From: an uncultured Chthonomonas sp.
Lineage (GTDB): Bacteria > Armatimonadota > Chthonomonadetes > Chthonomonadales > CAJBBX01
Direction of reading: 5' to 3'
NCBI GenBank assembly: GCA_903951425.1
Contig: CAJBBX010000098.1
Coordinates: 1 to 64,000 of the forward strand
DNA: 64,000 nucleotides
Under the pieces are notes generated by a model that made no database searches, was not told where the DNA came from, and was given only the letters and a program-made list of their open reading frames with translations. Numbering within the stretch: position 1 is the first letter of the stretch; every line of letters begins with the position of its first letter. A program made the translations under genes and the position numbers. Below, piece by piece: positions 34,793 through 43,887 of this stretch.

Positions 34793-36121
34793 CTAAAAGT
34801 CGAACGACTTGAACTGCGGCAGGTAGTTCTTCGACGCCTCGAACATCTCCTTGACCATCGACTTGATCTCGGCCAGGGAGAGGACCGCCGAGGTCAGCGG
34901 GTCGAAGCAGATGCTGTGGAACACCGAGCGCGCATCGCCGGTGATCGCACCGTGCACGGCCATCTCCTCGTTCTGCGCCGAGATCGAGATGAGCGCCGCG
35001 CACTGGGGCGGCAGTGCGCCCACCCGCATGGGATCGAGACCGCGCTTGCTGGCCATCACCGGGACTTCCACGCAGCATCCCTGCGGCAGGTTGTCGATGA
35101 GCCCGTTGTTCAGCACGTTGCCGTTGAACTCGAAGAGGGCGCCGTCGCCGCAGGTGGCGTTGATGATCGAGGCAGCGTACTCATGCCCGCGCTGCAGGTT
35201 GACGGGCTCGTTGCGCTCCATCTCGGCCTTGATGTCGGCCTGCCAGGTCCCCTCGCGGCGCAGGTACTCATCCATGATGTAGCCGTACTTGCCGGGGTTC
35301 CAGCCGGTGCCGTGGGTGCAGTACTTCTCGATGAGGTCGGGGCGCTTGCGGAACCAGGCGACGTACTCGGAGTTGTGGCCGCTGCTCTCGGTGACGTAGT
35401 AGCCCAGGTGGCGGAAGAGCTCGTTGCGGACCTGCTCCTCGTTGCTCACGTCCGGCCGCTCCACCGCCTCGCGGATCAGCGGGTAGGCGTCCTTGCCGTT
35501 CCACTTGAAGTCGAGGTAGAAGGCCTGGTGGTTGATGCCGCCGCAGAGGTAGGTGATCTCGTTGGTCGGCGCGCCGATCCAGTGGGCCAGCATGTGGGCC
35601 GTCCCCTGCACGCTGTGGCAGAGGCCGCTCAGGCGTATCTTGGTCTCCCCCAGCATGGCGCGGCAGAGCATGGCCATGGGGTTGGTGTAGTTGAGCAGGA
35701 TGGCGTCCGGGCAGACCTCCTCCATGTCGCGGCAGATGGAGAGCATGACCGGGATGGTGCGGATGGCGCGGAAGGTGCCCGACGGGCCACGCGTGTCGCC
35801 CACGTTGGTGTCGACGCCGTACTTCATGGGGATTTCGATGTCGTGCCGCCAAACGCTGACCGGCGCGGCCAGGATGGTGCAGAGCACGGCATCGGCGCCC
35901 TCGAGCGCGGCGCGGCGGTCCAGGTGCGCCTCGACCTTGGCGGGGTAGTTGCCCGCCTCGACGATGCGTGTCACGGCCGTCTTGGCGAACTCGAGGCGGT
36001 CGGGGTCGACGTCCATAAGGCTGATGGTCGAGTCGGCCAGGGCCGGGAAGGTCAGAATATCCCTGACGAGGCCGCGGGTAAAGCCGAGGCTGCCGGCTCC
36101 GATGAAGGCGATCTTGGGCAT
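34793..36121 (-). CDS. family GH4 alpha-galactosidase-like glycosidase
   Basis: NAD- and metal-dependent GH4 enzyme, cytoplasmic, 442 residues. The N-terminal Rossmann loop ([21 protein letters not shown]) binds NAD. The catalytic metal Cys lies in GLCHSVQGT near 172, [11 protein letters not shown] follows, and NYTNPMAM is the typical GH4 stretch. Sequence and length are closest to MelA-type alpha-galactosidases or glucuronidases; exact specificity is uncertain. The frame extends to 36340 through repeats, but [10 protein letters not shown] is the natural start. Not part of an operon. Confidence 0.85.
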   Translation of the reverse strand: MPKIAFIGAGSLGFTRGLVRDILTFPALADSTISLMDVDPDRLEFAKTAVTRIVEAGNYPAKVEAHLDRRAALEGADAVLCTILAAPVSVWRHDIEIPMKYGVDTNVGDTRGPSGTFRAIRTIPVMLSICRDMEEVCPDAILLNYTNPMAMLCRAMLGETKIRLSGLCHSVQGTAHMLAHWIGAPTNEITYLCGGINHQAFYLDFKWNGKDAYPLIREAVERPDVSNEEQVRNELFRHLGYYVTESSGHNSEYVAWFRKRPDLIEKYCTHGTGWNPGKYGYIMDEYLRREGTWQADIKAEMERNEPVNLQRGHEYAASIINATCGDGALFEFNGNVLNNGLIDNLPQGCCVEVPVMASKRGLDPMRVGALPPQCAALISISAQNEEMAVHGAITGDARSVFHSICFDPLTSAVLSLAEIKSMVKEMFEASKNYLPQFKSFDF

Positions 36122-36253
36122 GGGCTTGCGCACTCCTGCGATTTGATCGGGCCGACCCATCCGGGCTCCGGCCTTGCGGGCTTCATTGCGACGCCGGCGT
36201 GCCGATTTCCTGCCCAGGCGCCGGGCCATCGGACAGCCGGCCCAAGGTCGAGT

Positions 36254-36279
36254 GCCTGCCCGCCGACAGGCGGGCAGGC
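36254..36279. repeat. perfect 11-bp stem palindrome
   Basis: GCCTGCCCGCC (36254-36264) and GGCGGGCAGGC (36269-36279) pair perfectly around the loop GACA. Shorter CCCGCC/GGCGGG-type palindromes also occur at 18-33 and near 54696-54715, suggesting a dispersed element. Confidence 0.75.
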
Positions 36280-36316
36280 GTATCGAGCCCTCGGTGACCG
36301 ACCCCGAACCGGTGGA

Positions 36317-36336
36317 CTCGGGCACGGAGGCTCGAG
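36317..36336. repeat. dispersed 20-nt hairpin, copy 2
   Basis: CTCGGGC (36317-36323), loop ACGGAG, GCTCGAG (36330-36336, one mismatch to the family arm). It is followed by GAGCCACC as in copy 1. Confidence 0.75.
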
Positions 36337-36358
36337 CCACCAGGCCGGCCGCCGCCCC

Positions 36359-36451
36359 AAGGCTGCCAGATCCCCAAGGTAGGCAACTGGCAGCCTTGGG
36401 TCCAACGCGGCCAAGGCTGCCAGATTCCCAAGGTAGGAAACTGGCAGCCTT
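36359..36451. repeat. duplicated 11-bp-stem hairpin
   Basis: AAGGCTGCCAG and CTGGCAGCCTT flank a 17-nt loop twice: 36359-36369/36387-36397 and 36413-36423/36441-36451. Stems are perfect and identical; loops differ at two positions. The copies are 54 bp apart, and adjoining arms of neighbouring copies can also pair. Confidence 0.85.
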
Positions 36452-36544
36452 GATCCGCAGACTCAGGACTGGTCCGTGCCCTCACCTGCGGGCATGGGCC
36501 GCCGCAGTATAATGGAGCCAGACCATCCGGGAGGGACTAGCGAT

Positions 36545-37108
36545 ATGGGCTTTGCTGCGCAGTACATGCAGAACCTGGCGGCGACCGTCGGGACGGTGGA
36601 TGCCGATGCGGTGGACGGACTGACCGATCTGCTGGAGGAGGTCTGGCGCAGCGGCGGCCGCGTCATGCTGATGGGCAACGGCGGCAGCGGCGCAACGGCC
36701 TCGCACATCGTCAATGACCTGCAGAAGTGCATCGGGCTGGACACGGGCAAGGCCATCAAGGCGATCTGCCTCTGCGACTGCACCGCGCTGATCCTCGCAT
36801 GGGGCAACGATACAAGCTACGACAACATCTTCGCGCCGCAGGTGGAGTGCTGGGCCGAGCCCGGCGACCTGGTCATCGGCATCAGCGGCAGCGGCAACTC
36901 GCCGAACGTGCTCAACGCCATGGAGGCCGCGAAGAAGGCGGGCGCCACCGCCTTCGGGCTGGCGGGCTTCGGCGGCGGCAGGTTGGCCGGCATCGCCGAC
37001 CGGTGCATCGCCCTGGCATCGACCAACATGCAGCTGGTCGAGGACGTCCACATGGCCATCCTGCACGCGGCCTTTGCCGGGCTTCGGCTGCGCCTGACGG
37101 CCGGTTAA
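36545..37108 (+). CDS. gmhA: sedoheptulose-7-phosphate isomerase-like SIS protein GmhA
   Basis: SIS-domain isomerase making D-glycero-D-manno-heptose 7-phosphate, first step to ADP-heptose for LPS core. 187 residues. Motifs: LMGNGGSGATASHIVNDL near 38-55 and GISGSGNSPNVL near 111-122. The metal ligands of GmhA appear as His in ASHIV, Asp four residues later (usually Glu), and Gln/His in QLVEDVHMAILH. GGAGGG is 9 nt upstream of ATG 36545. The next gene, gmhB, follows by 7 bp, confirming the pathway. Confidence 0.85.
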   Translation: MGFAAQYMQNLAATVGTVDADAVDGLTDLLEEVWRSGGRVMLMGNGGSGATASHIVNDLQKCIGLDTGKAIKAICLCDCTALILAWGNDTSYDNIFAPQVECWAEPGDLVIGISGSGNSPNVLNAMEAAKKAGATAFGLAGFGGGRLAGIADRCIALASTNMQLVEDVHMAILHAAFAGLRLRLTAG

Positions 37109-37115
37109 CCACCCA

Positions 37116-37676
37116 GTGCCCGATGCGCTTCGCCCCGCCGTCTTCCTCGACCGCGACGGCGTCCTGAACACCGATCCTGTGCTCTACGTCATGCGGCCCG
37201 AGCAGCTAACCATGCTGCCCGGAGCCGCAGAGGCGGTGGCGCGCATCAACGCGGCGGGCCTGCCCGCTGTGCTGATCACCAACCAATCGGGCATCGAGAA
37301 GGGCCTCATGAGCCACGAGGACCTGGCCGACGTCCACCGTCTGATGGAGGAGCGGCTATCCGAGGCCGGCGCCGCGCTGGCCGCTATTCACTACTGCCCG
37401 CACACGCGGGAAGCGGGATGCACCTGCCGCAAGCCGCTTCCCGGCATGGTGCTGGAGGCCTCGGCGGCGCTCGGCTTGGACCCGACGCGCAGTTACTTCG
37501 TGGGCGACAAGCCCCTGGACGTGCAGTGCGGGGCTTCGGCGGGATGCCGCACGGTCTTCGTGCTGTCGGGGCTGCACGGGCGCTACGACCCGACCGACTT
37601 CCCGGTGCAGCCCAACTACGTCTGCACGGATGTCACCCAGGCCGTGGATTGGATCCTGGCCCAGCGCCCCGCGTGA
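37116..37676 (+). CDS. gmhB: D-glycero-D-manno-heptose-1,7-bisphosphate 7-phosphatase GmhB
   Basis: HAD-superfamily phosphatase of the ADP-heptose pathway, 186 residues, GTG start. HAD motifs: FLDRDGVLN (10-18), LITNQSG (near 54), CRKPLPG with Lys as motif 3, and VGDKPLDVQCG as motif 4. The Cys/His cluster YCPHTREAGCTC near 92-103 is the zinc loop that distinguishes GmhB and HisB phosphatases. No heptosyl kinase/adenylyltransferase (HldE) is in the window. Convergent with recR, 6 bp between stops. Confidence 0.88.
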   Translation: MPDALRPAVFLDRDGVLNTDPVLYVMRPEQLTMLPGAAEAVARINAAGLPAVLITNQSGIEKGLMSHEDLADVHRLMEERLSEAGAALAAIHYCPHTREAGCTCRKPLPGMVLEASAALGLDPTRSYFVGDKPLDVQCGASAGCRTVFVLSGLHGRYDPTDFPVQPNYVCTDVTQAVDWILAQRPA

Positions 37677-37682
37677 CGCCGG

Positions 37683-38282
37683 CTACATCTCCCGGCGCCA
37701 CTGGAGCGCGGAGATGAGCGTGGCCTGGTCGGCGTAGTCGAGGTCGCCGCCGGCGGGGAGACCGTGGGCGATGCGCGTCACCTTGATGCCCAGCGGCTTC
37801 AGCAGGCGCACCAGGTATAGGGCGGTGGCCTCGCCCTCCACCGTGGGGTTGGTCGCCACGATGATCTCGGTGGTGCTGTGCCGCTGGATGCGCGGCAGCA
37901 GCTCCTTGATCTTCAGCATATCGGGCATGATGCCCTCTTGCGGGGATATGACGCCCTGGAGGACATGGTAGAGCCCCTGGAACTCGGCGGTCCGCTCAAT
38001 GGCCATCAGGTCGCGCGGCTCGGCGACCACGCAGATGACCGTGCCGTCGCGCTTGGGGCTGCGGCAGACGTCGCAGACCTCCTGGTCGGCGAAGTTGAAA
38101 CACTCCCGGCAGAAGACAATCTTCTCCTTCACCTCCATGATGGCCTGGGCCAGCCGCTCGGCGTCGGCATGGGGCGCGCGCAGGAAGTGGAAGGCCATCC
38201 GCTGGGCGGACTTGGGCCCGATGCCCGGCAGTTTCTCCAGTTCGGCCACCAGCCGCGCCAGCGGCCGGGCATAGTGCAGCAT
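37683..38282 (-). CDS. recR: recombination protein RecR
   Basis: RecFOR-pathway protein that loads RecA at gaps; 199 residues, the usual length. It has the helix-hairpin-helix LEKLPGIGPKSAQRMAFH (15-32), a C4 zinc finger (CRECFNFADQEVCDVC, 57-72), a Toprim domain (VICVVAEPRDLMAIE) and the Walker-B-like LPAGGDLDYADQATL. The frame begins at 38321, but ATG 38282 gives the standard MxxYxxPLARL opening and has GGAGG 10 nt upstream. dnaX and ybaB, common neighbours, are not here. Confidence 0.95.
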   Translation of the reverse strand: MLHYARPLARLVAELEKLPGIGPKSAQRMAFHFLRAPHADAERLAQAIMEVKEKIVFCRECFNFADQEVCDVCRSPKRDGTVICVVAEPRDLMAIERTAEFQGLYHVLQGVISPQEGIMPDMLKIKELLPRIQRHSTTEIIVATNPTVEGEATALYLVRLLKPLGIKVTRIAHGLPAGGDLDYADQATLISALQWRREM

Positions 38283-38383
38283 CACTCGGTCATCCTCCGT
38301 GGCCTGCGGCCGCTTCGGCACGCCCGGCTTGGTGTCTCAGTGTACCAAACCCCGGCGCGCTCGGGCGGCCCGGATCAGCGCTC

Positions 38384-40225
38384 TCAGGCCGAGGGCAGGA
38401 TCGGGAAGGTGAGCGCGTACGGCTCATCCACCACCCGGTGCAGCGGGACGAATCGCATGCCCTGCGGCTGCCCTACGGTCCTGAAGCCGTCGCCCCAGGG
38501 GTAGCCCTCGCCGTCGGCGTTGGGGCGCAGCAGCTCCGCCGCGTGCTCCGGGTCGCCGTAGAGCGCGCGCTCGCAGTCGCAGAGGCCCGCCATGACGACC
38601 GGTCCGTGGATGAACGCCACCGAGGTGGGCTCGTCGGGCACCGGCTCTGCCCGGAGTTCCGCGGGAAGCTCCACATAGACCTGCTCCGAGCCCCACACAC
38701 GCCGGATCGCCTCATAGCCGGCGCCGGCGCCCACCTCGACGGGCTCAGAGCCCACCCAGACCGCTATGGGCCCCGCGAGCCAGCCGGGGCGGCGCAGCGA
38801 CAGCGTGAACTCGGTCGGGCTGGGCGCGTCCACTGTGATCCTGTAGGTCCACGAGCCGGGGCGGTGGGCCGAGTGGCGCCACGGATGGCCCGCGCCGGTT
38901 GGCGTGCCAACAGAGCCGCCGCAATGGACCGGCTCCACGCGCACGGTCACAGGCGCATCGCCGACCTGCGCCCGCGCCTCGAAGGGCATGTACTGGTCGA
39001 TCCGCAGGCCCGCGTCGTCCTGGTGGCAGAGCAGCAGGTCGTGGATGGCGTGCGCCTGGACGACGCTGCCGTGGCAGCACCAGAAGTCGTGCGTGGGGTG
39101 TCCCCAGACCTTGCGGTCCCCGGCGCGCATGGAGAGGTAGTAGGCGACCATGCCGGTCTCGGGGTTCTGCTGTGCCAGGATGCCGTTGTAGAGGTTCTTC
39201 TCGATGAAGTCGGTGTAGGCCGCGTCGCCGGTCCAGCGGTAGAGGGTGTCGGCCAGCCGGATCATGTTGTAGACCGTGCAGTGCTCTTGAGCCCACCGGC
39301 CTCGCCGCTCAGCAATGGCGAAGGGCGGCGTCCAGGCCTCGTCGTTGGTCTGTCCGCCGGTGCAGAAGGTTCCGCGCCGGGTCACGGCCATCTCCCAGTA
39401 GGCCTCCACGATGGCGCGCCAAGCGGGGTCGCCGGTCACCTCATAGCAACGGGCCGCACCGTGGGCCTCGGGGATGGTGGTGTTGGCGTGGCGGTTGGTG
39501 AGGACATCCCGGCCCTCCAGGAGGGCGTCGAAGAGGCGTCCGCGCCGGTAGCGCGCGATGAGTTCCAGGTACCGGGCATCCTGCGTCAGCCCGTAGAGGT
39601 CGGCCCAGGCCTCCAGCATGCCGCCGGTCTCCACGTCGAGGATGTCGTCCATCTTGGACCGGTCGAAGGGCTCTGTCCAGCGCAGGAACCAGTCGGCGAA
39701 GAGGCCCGCCACCTCGAGCGCCTGCGAACTGCCCGCGAACTCGGCCATGTGGGCCAGTCCCATGAGCGTTTTGTGGTGCACGTACTGGGGCGCCCAGGTA
39801 GCCTTGCCCTGGGCGGTCCAGTGGAGGTACTTCTCCGGGATGGGACTGCACCAGCCGCCACCGTTCTTTGCCTGGCAGGCGGCCAGCTCGGAAACGACAT
39901 GGTCGGCCCGGGCCTTTAGTTCGGCGTCGCCGCGGACCGCCCAGATCTGCGCGGCAGCTGAGAGCCAGTGCCCCAGGAAGTGGCCGCGCACCTGGCACGT
40001 GGGCGATTCCCAGCCCCAGTGGCGCTCCACGCCCTCGCCCGTTTGTCCGTGCGCCGTGTTCCGCATGTACCACTGGTGCATGCCGGCCTCGGCGTAGAAG
40101 TTCTGCAGTAGGTTGGCGGGCTTCAGCGAGGCGACGTAGGCGCGGTTGAGGTCGGCCCTGTGGCTGAGGAGGCCGGGCAGGTTCTGCACGGACCCGCGGG
40201 GCAGTGCGCGGCATACGGGGGTCAT
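38384..40225 (-). CDS. GH127 beta-L-arabinofuranosidase-like protein (DUF1680)
   Basis: A 613-residue (alpha/alpha)6-barrel glycosidase of family GH127. The zinc/cysteine catalytic site known from HypBA1 is visible: EHC (in AQEHCTVYNMIRLADTLY, near residue 312) and the Cys pair in FWCCHGSVVQ near 383, which includes the nucleophile. The C-terminal third is the usual beta-sandwich (TYRITVDAPSPTEFTLSLRRPGWL). No signal peptide is evident, so it probably acts in the cytoplasm on imported arabinosides. GGAG 8 nt upstream supports the ATG. Confidence 0.85.
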   Translation of the reverse strand: MTPVCRALPRGSVQNLPGLLSHRADLNRAYVASLKPANLLQNFYAEAGMHQWYMRNTAHGQTGEGVERHWGWESPTCQVRGHFLGHWLSAAAQIWAVRGDAELKARADHVVSELAACQAKNGGGWCSPIPEKYLHWTAQGKATWAPQYVHHKTLMGLAHMAEFAGSSQALEVAGLFADWFLRWTEPFDRSKMDDILDVETGGMLEAWADLYGLTQDARYLELIARYRRGRLFDALLEGRDVLTNRHANTTIPEAHGAARCYEVTGDPAWRAIVEAYWEMAVTRRGTFCTGGQTNDEAWTPPFAIAERRGRWAQEHCTVYNMIRLADTLYRWTGDAAYTDFIEKNLYNGILAQQNPETGMVAYYLSMRAGDRKVWGHPTHDFWCCHGSVVQAHAIHDLLLCHQDDAGLRIDQYMPFEARAQVGDAPVTVRVEPVHCGGSVGTPTGAGHPWRHSAHRPGSWTYRITVDAPSPTEFTLSLRRPGWLAGPIAVWVGSEPVEVGAGAGYEAIRRVWGSEQVYVELPAELRAEPVPDEPTSVAFIHGPVVMAGLCDCERALYGDPEHAAELLRPNADGEGYPWGDGFRTVGQPQGMRFVPLHRVVDEPYALTFPILPSA

Positions 40226-40455
40226 GGAATGGCTCCTGGAGTGGTCTGGCCGCGCCGATGGGCGGGCAAATCCAACTTCGGCGCGGTGGGCCGAAACCCC
40301 TCCAGCGTGCGGGTCGATGTCCGTCTACGGCCGCAGGGCGATCAAGCAGAAGCACGCCGCCGCAGCCGGTGAGTGTGCCGTCGGGGTAGACTCCGCAATG
40401 ACGGCGCGGACTGGCCGCGCCATTTCGACACCAGAGGATGAGGCCTAACGTCGCT

Positions 40456-42990
40456 ATGCGCGCTACATACTGGTTCCTATCAGCGGTCGCTCTGCCGGCT
40501 CTCAACGCCGTTGCGCAAACCTCCGAACCCCTGCCCACCGGCAAACTCATCACGCCATCCGGCACGCATGTGGCCGTGGGGAGCTATCCCGCCGCCCTGG
40601 CCGCGAGCCCCGATGGACGATTCATCGTAGCCACCAGCCTGGGGACGCGGCAGTTTCTGTCGGTGATCGACACAGCCGACGGCCGCCTCGTCTCGCAGGT
40701 CGCCGCCAACGGCCGCCGGGGCTCCGTACGCGAGGGGCTCTACTTCGGCCTCGCGTTCCGGCGAGCAGATGACGGCAGCGCGCTCCTATACGCCTCGCGG
40801 GGGGCAGAGCAGCGCGTGACGGTCTACCGGCTCGGCTCCGACGGCAAGCTCACCGAGACGGCCTCGCTGAGCAACCCCGGCAAGGTCGCGGGCAAGGGCA
40901 CAGACAACATCACCGCAGGCGTCGCGCTGAGCCCTGACGGCCGCCGCGTCTACGCCGCCGACAACAAGACCAGCCGCCAGACAGGCCTGAAGGGCTCGCT
41001 CAGCATTCTGGACGCAGTCTCCGGGGCGCTCTTGGGCCGGGTCGTCACGCCGGGCTTTCCGCTGGGCGTCGCCGTTGTCACAGAGGGTGGGCGGGAGAAG
41101 GTCTATGTCACCAGCGAGCGCGATAGTTGCGTGGCGGTGGTCGATCCTGTGGCCATGCGCGTGGTGAAGTCCGTTCGCACCGGCGCATCGCCGACCCACC
41201 TGCTCGTCGATGGCGCCGGCCGCCGTCTGTTCGTGGCCAATTCGGGAAGCGATACTGTGAGCGTGGTCGACACCCGGACGGACCGCGTCGTGAAGACAAT
41301 CGTCCTGCGGCCCAATGACCTCCGCGGCTTGCCGGGCGCCACACCGCTGGGCATGGCGCTCTCACCCGACGAGAGCCGCCTCTACATCGCCCTGGCCGAC
41401 ATGAACTGCGTGGCTGTAGCGGACCCCACAGAGGCCGAGACGCTGGGTTACATCGCTACCGGTTGGTACCCGTCTGCCGTGAAGTGCGGGCCCGACGGCG
41501 CGCTCTTTGTGGCCAACGCCAAGGGACACGGATCGCGCAACCCCAACGGCAAGGCCGCCGGACCCAACGGCGCGTGGGGGCAGTACATCCTCGGCGTCAT
41601 CGAAGGATCGGTGAGCCGCATCGCGCTGCCCGACGCTGTCGGCCTCCGCTCTGCCACGGAGCAGGTCCTGCGCAACAACCGCATCGCCGATGCCCGGAAG
41701 CCTGCGTTCCGCAACCCCGGCATCAAGCACGTGATCTACGTCATCAAGGAAAACCGGACCTACGACCAGGTCTTCGGCGATCTGGCCAAGGGCAACGGCG
41801 ACCCATCGCTCTGCCTCTTCCCGCGCGAGGTGACACCCAACCACCACGCCTTGGCCGAGCGTTTCGTGCTCATGGACAACTTCTACTGCTGCGCCGAGGT
41901 CTCGGCCGACGGCTGGAACTGGTCTACGTCGGGCATGGCGAACGAGTACACGTCGCGCAACTCCACCTACGGCTACAGCGGCCGCGGCCGGGGTTACGAC
42001 TACGAGGGCGACAACGAGGGAGTGCCGGTCGATCTGGAGGGCCTGCCCGACGTGGCGGCGTCGCCGGGCGGCTATATCTGGGATAACGCCCTGAAGCATG
42101 GCCTGAGCCTGCGCAACTTCGGATTCTTTGTAGACCGCGTCACGCTGAAGCCAGCCCGCAAGGGCGCCGCGTCCGAGGAGCGGATGGCAGCCAACAAGCG
42201 CGCCCTGCGCCGCGCCACCGATCCGAGTTTTGCGGACTTCGACATGAGCTACGCCGACAGCGACGCATGGGTGACCTTGGGTTGTCCCTCCCCCAAGCAG
42301 GCTCTGGCCTTCGGGGCCAACATGGCGCCCAGCCGCATGAGCCAGTGGCTCGGCGAGTTCCAGCGCATCGTGGCCACAGGCAACATGCCGCGGCTCATGC
42401 TTATCCGCCTGCCCCGCGACCACACCGCCGGCGCCACCGAGGGGCTCCACTCTCCCCGCGCCATGGTGGCCGACAACGACTACGCCGTCGGGCAGCTCGT
42501 CGAGGCCGTCAGCAATAGCCCCTTCTGGAAGGAGACGGCCATCGTCATCCTGGAGGACGACGCGCAGAACGGTAACGACCATGTGGACGCCCATCGCTCG
42601 CCATGCCTTGTAATCAGCCCCTACGTGGAGCGCGGCAAGGTCGACAGCCGCTTCTACAACACCGATAGCGCCCTGCGGACCATCGAGCTTCTGCTGGGCC
42701 TGCCGCCCATGTGCCAGTACGACGCCGTCGCAACGCCCTTCCAGTTCTTTGGCCCGAAGCCGGACAACGTGGAGCCCTACGCGGCCATCCTGCCCGCGCG
42801 CAAGGTGCTGGCCGAGGTGAACACCTCGAAGACCGCAGGAGCGGCGCAGTCGGCGAAGCTCAACTTCCGGGTGGCCGACGCGGTGCCGGACGAGCTACTC
42901 AGCGACATCGTCTGGCACGCGGTGATGGGCGCCGATACGCCGAGGCCGCCCCTGCGCCGGGGCCTGCGCACTGTCGCAGGCGAGGACTAG
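40456..42990 (+). CDS. YVTN beta-propeller / phosphoesterase fusion
   Basis: A large exported protein (844 residues). After a signal peptide (YWFLSAVALPALNAVAQ) comes a seven-bladed YncE/YVTN propeller (about 30-390) with repeats such as LFVANSGSDTVSVVDTRTDRV and ALSPDESRLYIALAD. Then comes a PF04185-type phosphoesterase domain: HVIYVIKENRTYDQVFGDL near 422, LPRDHTAG, and AIVILEDDAQNGNDHVDAHR. Such fusions are predicted phospholipase C or acid-phosphatase-like enzymes; the substrate is unknown. An ATG at 40438 is also in frame, but its purine tract touches the start codon, so 40456 is preferred. Confidence 0.82.
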   Translation: MRATYWFLSAVALPALNAVAQTSEPLPTGKLITPSGTHVAVGSYPAALAASPDGRFIVATSLGTRQFLSVIDTADGRLVSQVAANGRRGSVREGLYFGLAFRRADDGSALLYASRGAEQRVTVYRLGSDGKLTETASLSNPGKVAGKGTDNITAGVALSPDGRRVYAADNKTSRQTGLKGSLSILDAVSGALLGRVVTPGFPLGVAVVTEGGREKVYVTSERDSCVAVVDPVAMRVVKSVRTGASPTHLLVDGAGRRLFVANSGSDTVSVVDTRTDRVVKTIVLRPNDLRGLPGATPLGMALSPDESRLYIALADMNCVAVADPTEAETLGYIATGWYPSAVKCGPDGALFVANAKGHGSRNPNGKAAGPNGAWGQYILGVIEGSVSRIALPDAVGLRSATEQVLRNNRIADARKPAFRNPGIKHVIYVIKENRTYDQVFGDLAKGNGDPSLCLFPREVTPNHHALAERFVLMDNFYCCAEVSADGWNWSTSGMANEYTSRNSTYGYSGRGRGYDYEGDNEGVPVDLEGLPDVAASPGGYIWDNALKHGLSLRNFGFFVDRVTLKPARKGAASEERMAANKRALRRATDPSFADFDMSYADSDAWVTLGCPSPKQALAFGANMAPSRMSQWLGEFQRIVATGNMPRLMLIRLPRDHTAGATEGLHSPRAMVADNDYAVGQLVEAVSNSPFWKETAIVILEDDAQNGNDHVDAHRSPCLVISPYVERGKVDSRFYNTDSALRTIELLLGLPPMCQYDAVATPFQFFGPKPDNVEPYAAILPARKVLAEVNTSKTAGAAQSAKLNFRVADAVPDELLSDIVWHAVMGADTPRPPLRRGLRTVAGED

Positions 42991-42996
42991 GCGGCC

Positions 42997-43797
42997 ATGA
43001 AGGGGTTCGCGTCCTACCACAACCACTCCGTCTGGAGCGACGGCGGCGACACGCTGGAGGCCATGCTGGCGGCCTGTGCCGCGGTGGGCCTGGCCGAGGC
43101 GGGCATTTCGGACCACTACGGCTTCTACCCCGGCCCGCCCCAGGACTGGTCCATGCGGCGCGACCGCTTGCCCGACTACCTCGCCACACTCGGCTCGCTG
43201 CGGGGCTCCTACGCGCCGCTGGCGGTGCGGACCGGGCTGGAGGTCGACTACTTCCCGTCCACGTTCGACCAGACCCGCACAGCCCTGGCGTCCGTCGACG
43301 TGGACTACCTCATCGGCTCGGTCCATTTCGTGGAGGACTTCCCCGTAGACGCGGCCTCGAGTTGGTGGGAGACGCTGAGCCCGGAGCGCATCGATGGGGC
43401 CTGGCGGGCCTACTTCGGGCTGATCCGCGACATGGCCGCCACGCGCTTCTTCGACTTCGTGGGGCACTTGGACCTGCCCAAGAAGTACGGGTTCCGACCT
43501 GACGCGGACATGTCAGGCGAGATCCTGGCCACACTGGATGCCATCTCCGACGCGGGCATGGCCCTGGAGATCAACACCGCCGGCCGGCACCTGCCCGCAG
43601 GCGAGGTCTACCCGGAGCCGTGGATCCTGGCGGAGGCAAGGAGGCGGGAGATACCGATCTTGATCAACGCCGACGCACACCGCGCCGCCCATGTCGCCCG
43701 CTCGTTCGACTACGCGGCCGGGCTGGCCCACAGCGCGGGCTACACCGAACTCGCCCGCTACCAGCAGAGGGAGCGGAGCGCCGCTCCCCTGCCCTGA
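42997..43797 (+). CDS. PHP-domain phosphatase (HisK-like histidinol phosphatase)
   Basis: A 266-residue PHP metal-dependent phosphoesterase. The N-terminal metal site is YHNHSVWSDGGDTLE (7-21), followed by SDHYGFYPG, the LEVDYFP Glu, IGSVHFVEDF, DFVGHLDLPKKYG and the final NADAHR. The pattern best matches HisJ/HisK histidinol-phosphate phosphatases, but no other his gene is near, so a general sugar- or amino-acid phosphatase is possible. It follows the phosphoesterase gene by 6 bp. Confidence 0.8.
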   Translation: MKGFASYHNHSVWSDGGDTLEAMLAACAAVGLAEAGISDHYGFYPGPPQDWSMRRDRLPDYLATLGSLRGSYAPLAVRTGLEVDYFPSTFDQTRTALASVDVDYLIGSVHFVEDFPVDAASSWWETLSPERIDGAWRAYFGLIRDMAATRFFDFVGHLDLPKKYGFRPDADMSGEILATLDAISDAGMALEINTAGRHLPAGEVYPEPWILAEARRREIPILINADAHRAAHVARSFDYAAGLAHSAGYTELARYQQRERSAAPLP

Positions 43798-43828
43798 CGC
43801 CCACCGCGGGCGTACCGCAAAGCAAGAC

Positions 43829-43860
43829 GGGCCCCGGAGCGCCATTGCGCCGGGGCCCGC
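43829..43860. terminator. strong bidirectional terminator hairpin
   Basis: CGGGCCCCGG and GCGC arms pair with GCGCCGGGGCCCG around a CATT loop with one bulged A. It lies between the convergent PHP and degP genes. Confidence 0.7.
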
Positions 43861-43887
43861 CTCATCGCTGCTCCGGTCGGACGGCCG

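Larger units (their letters stand above)
36122..36544. other. 423-bp gene-free stretch rich in palindromes
   Basis: Between the divergent GH4 and gmhA genes there is no credible coding sequence. It contains a perfect 11-bp palindrome (36254-36279), a copy of the dispersed 20-nt hairpin (36317-36336), a duplicated hairpin (36359-36451) and a TATAAT hexamer (36508-36513) that may belong to the gmhA promoter but lacks a good -35 element. Confidence 0.7.

Noticed and set aside
34769-36382. 537-codon plus-strand frame opposite the GH4 gene
   Set aside because: Composition (His/Asp/Val-rich) is typical of antisense shadow; the GH4 protein on the other strand has clear motifs.
36508-36513. gmhA promoter based on TATAAT
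   Set aside because: No acceptable -35 hexamer at 16-18 bp and no extended -10; left as a remark only.
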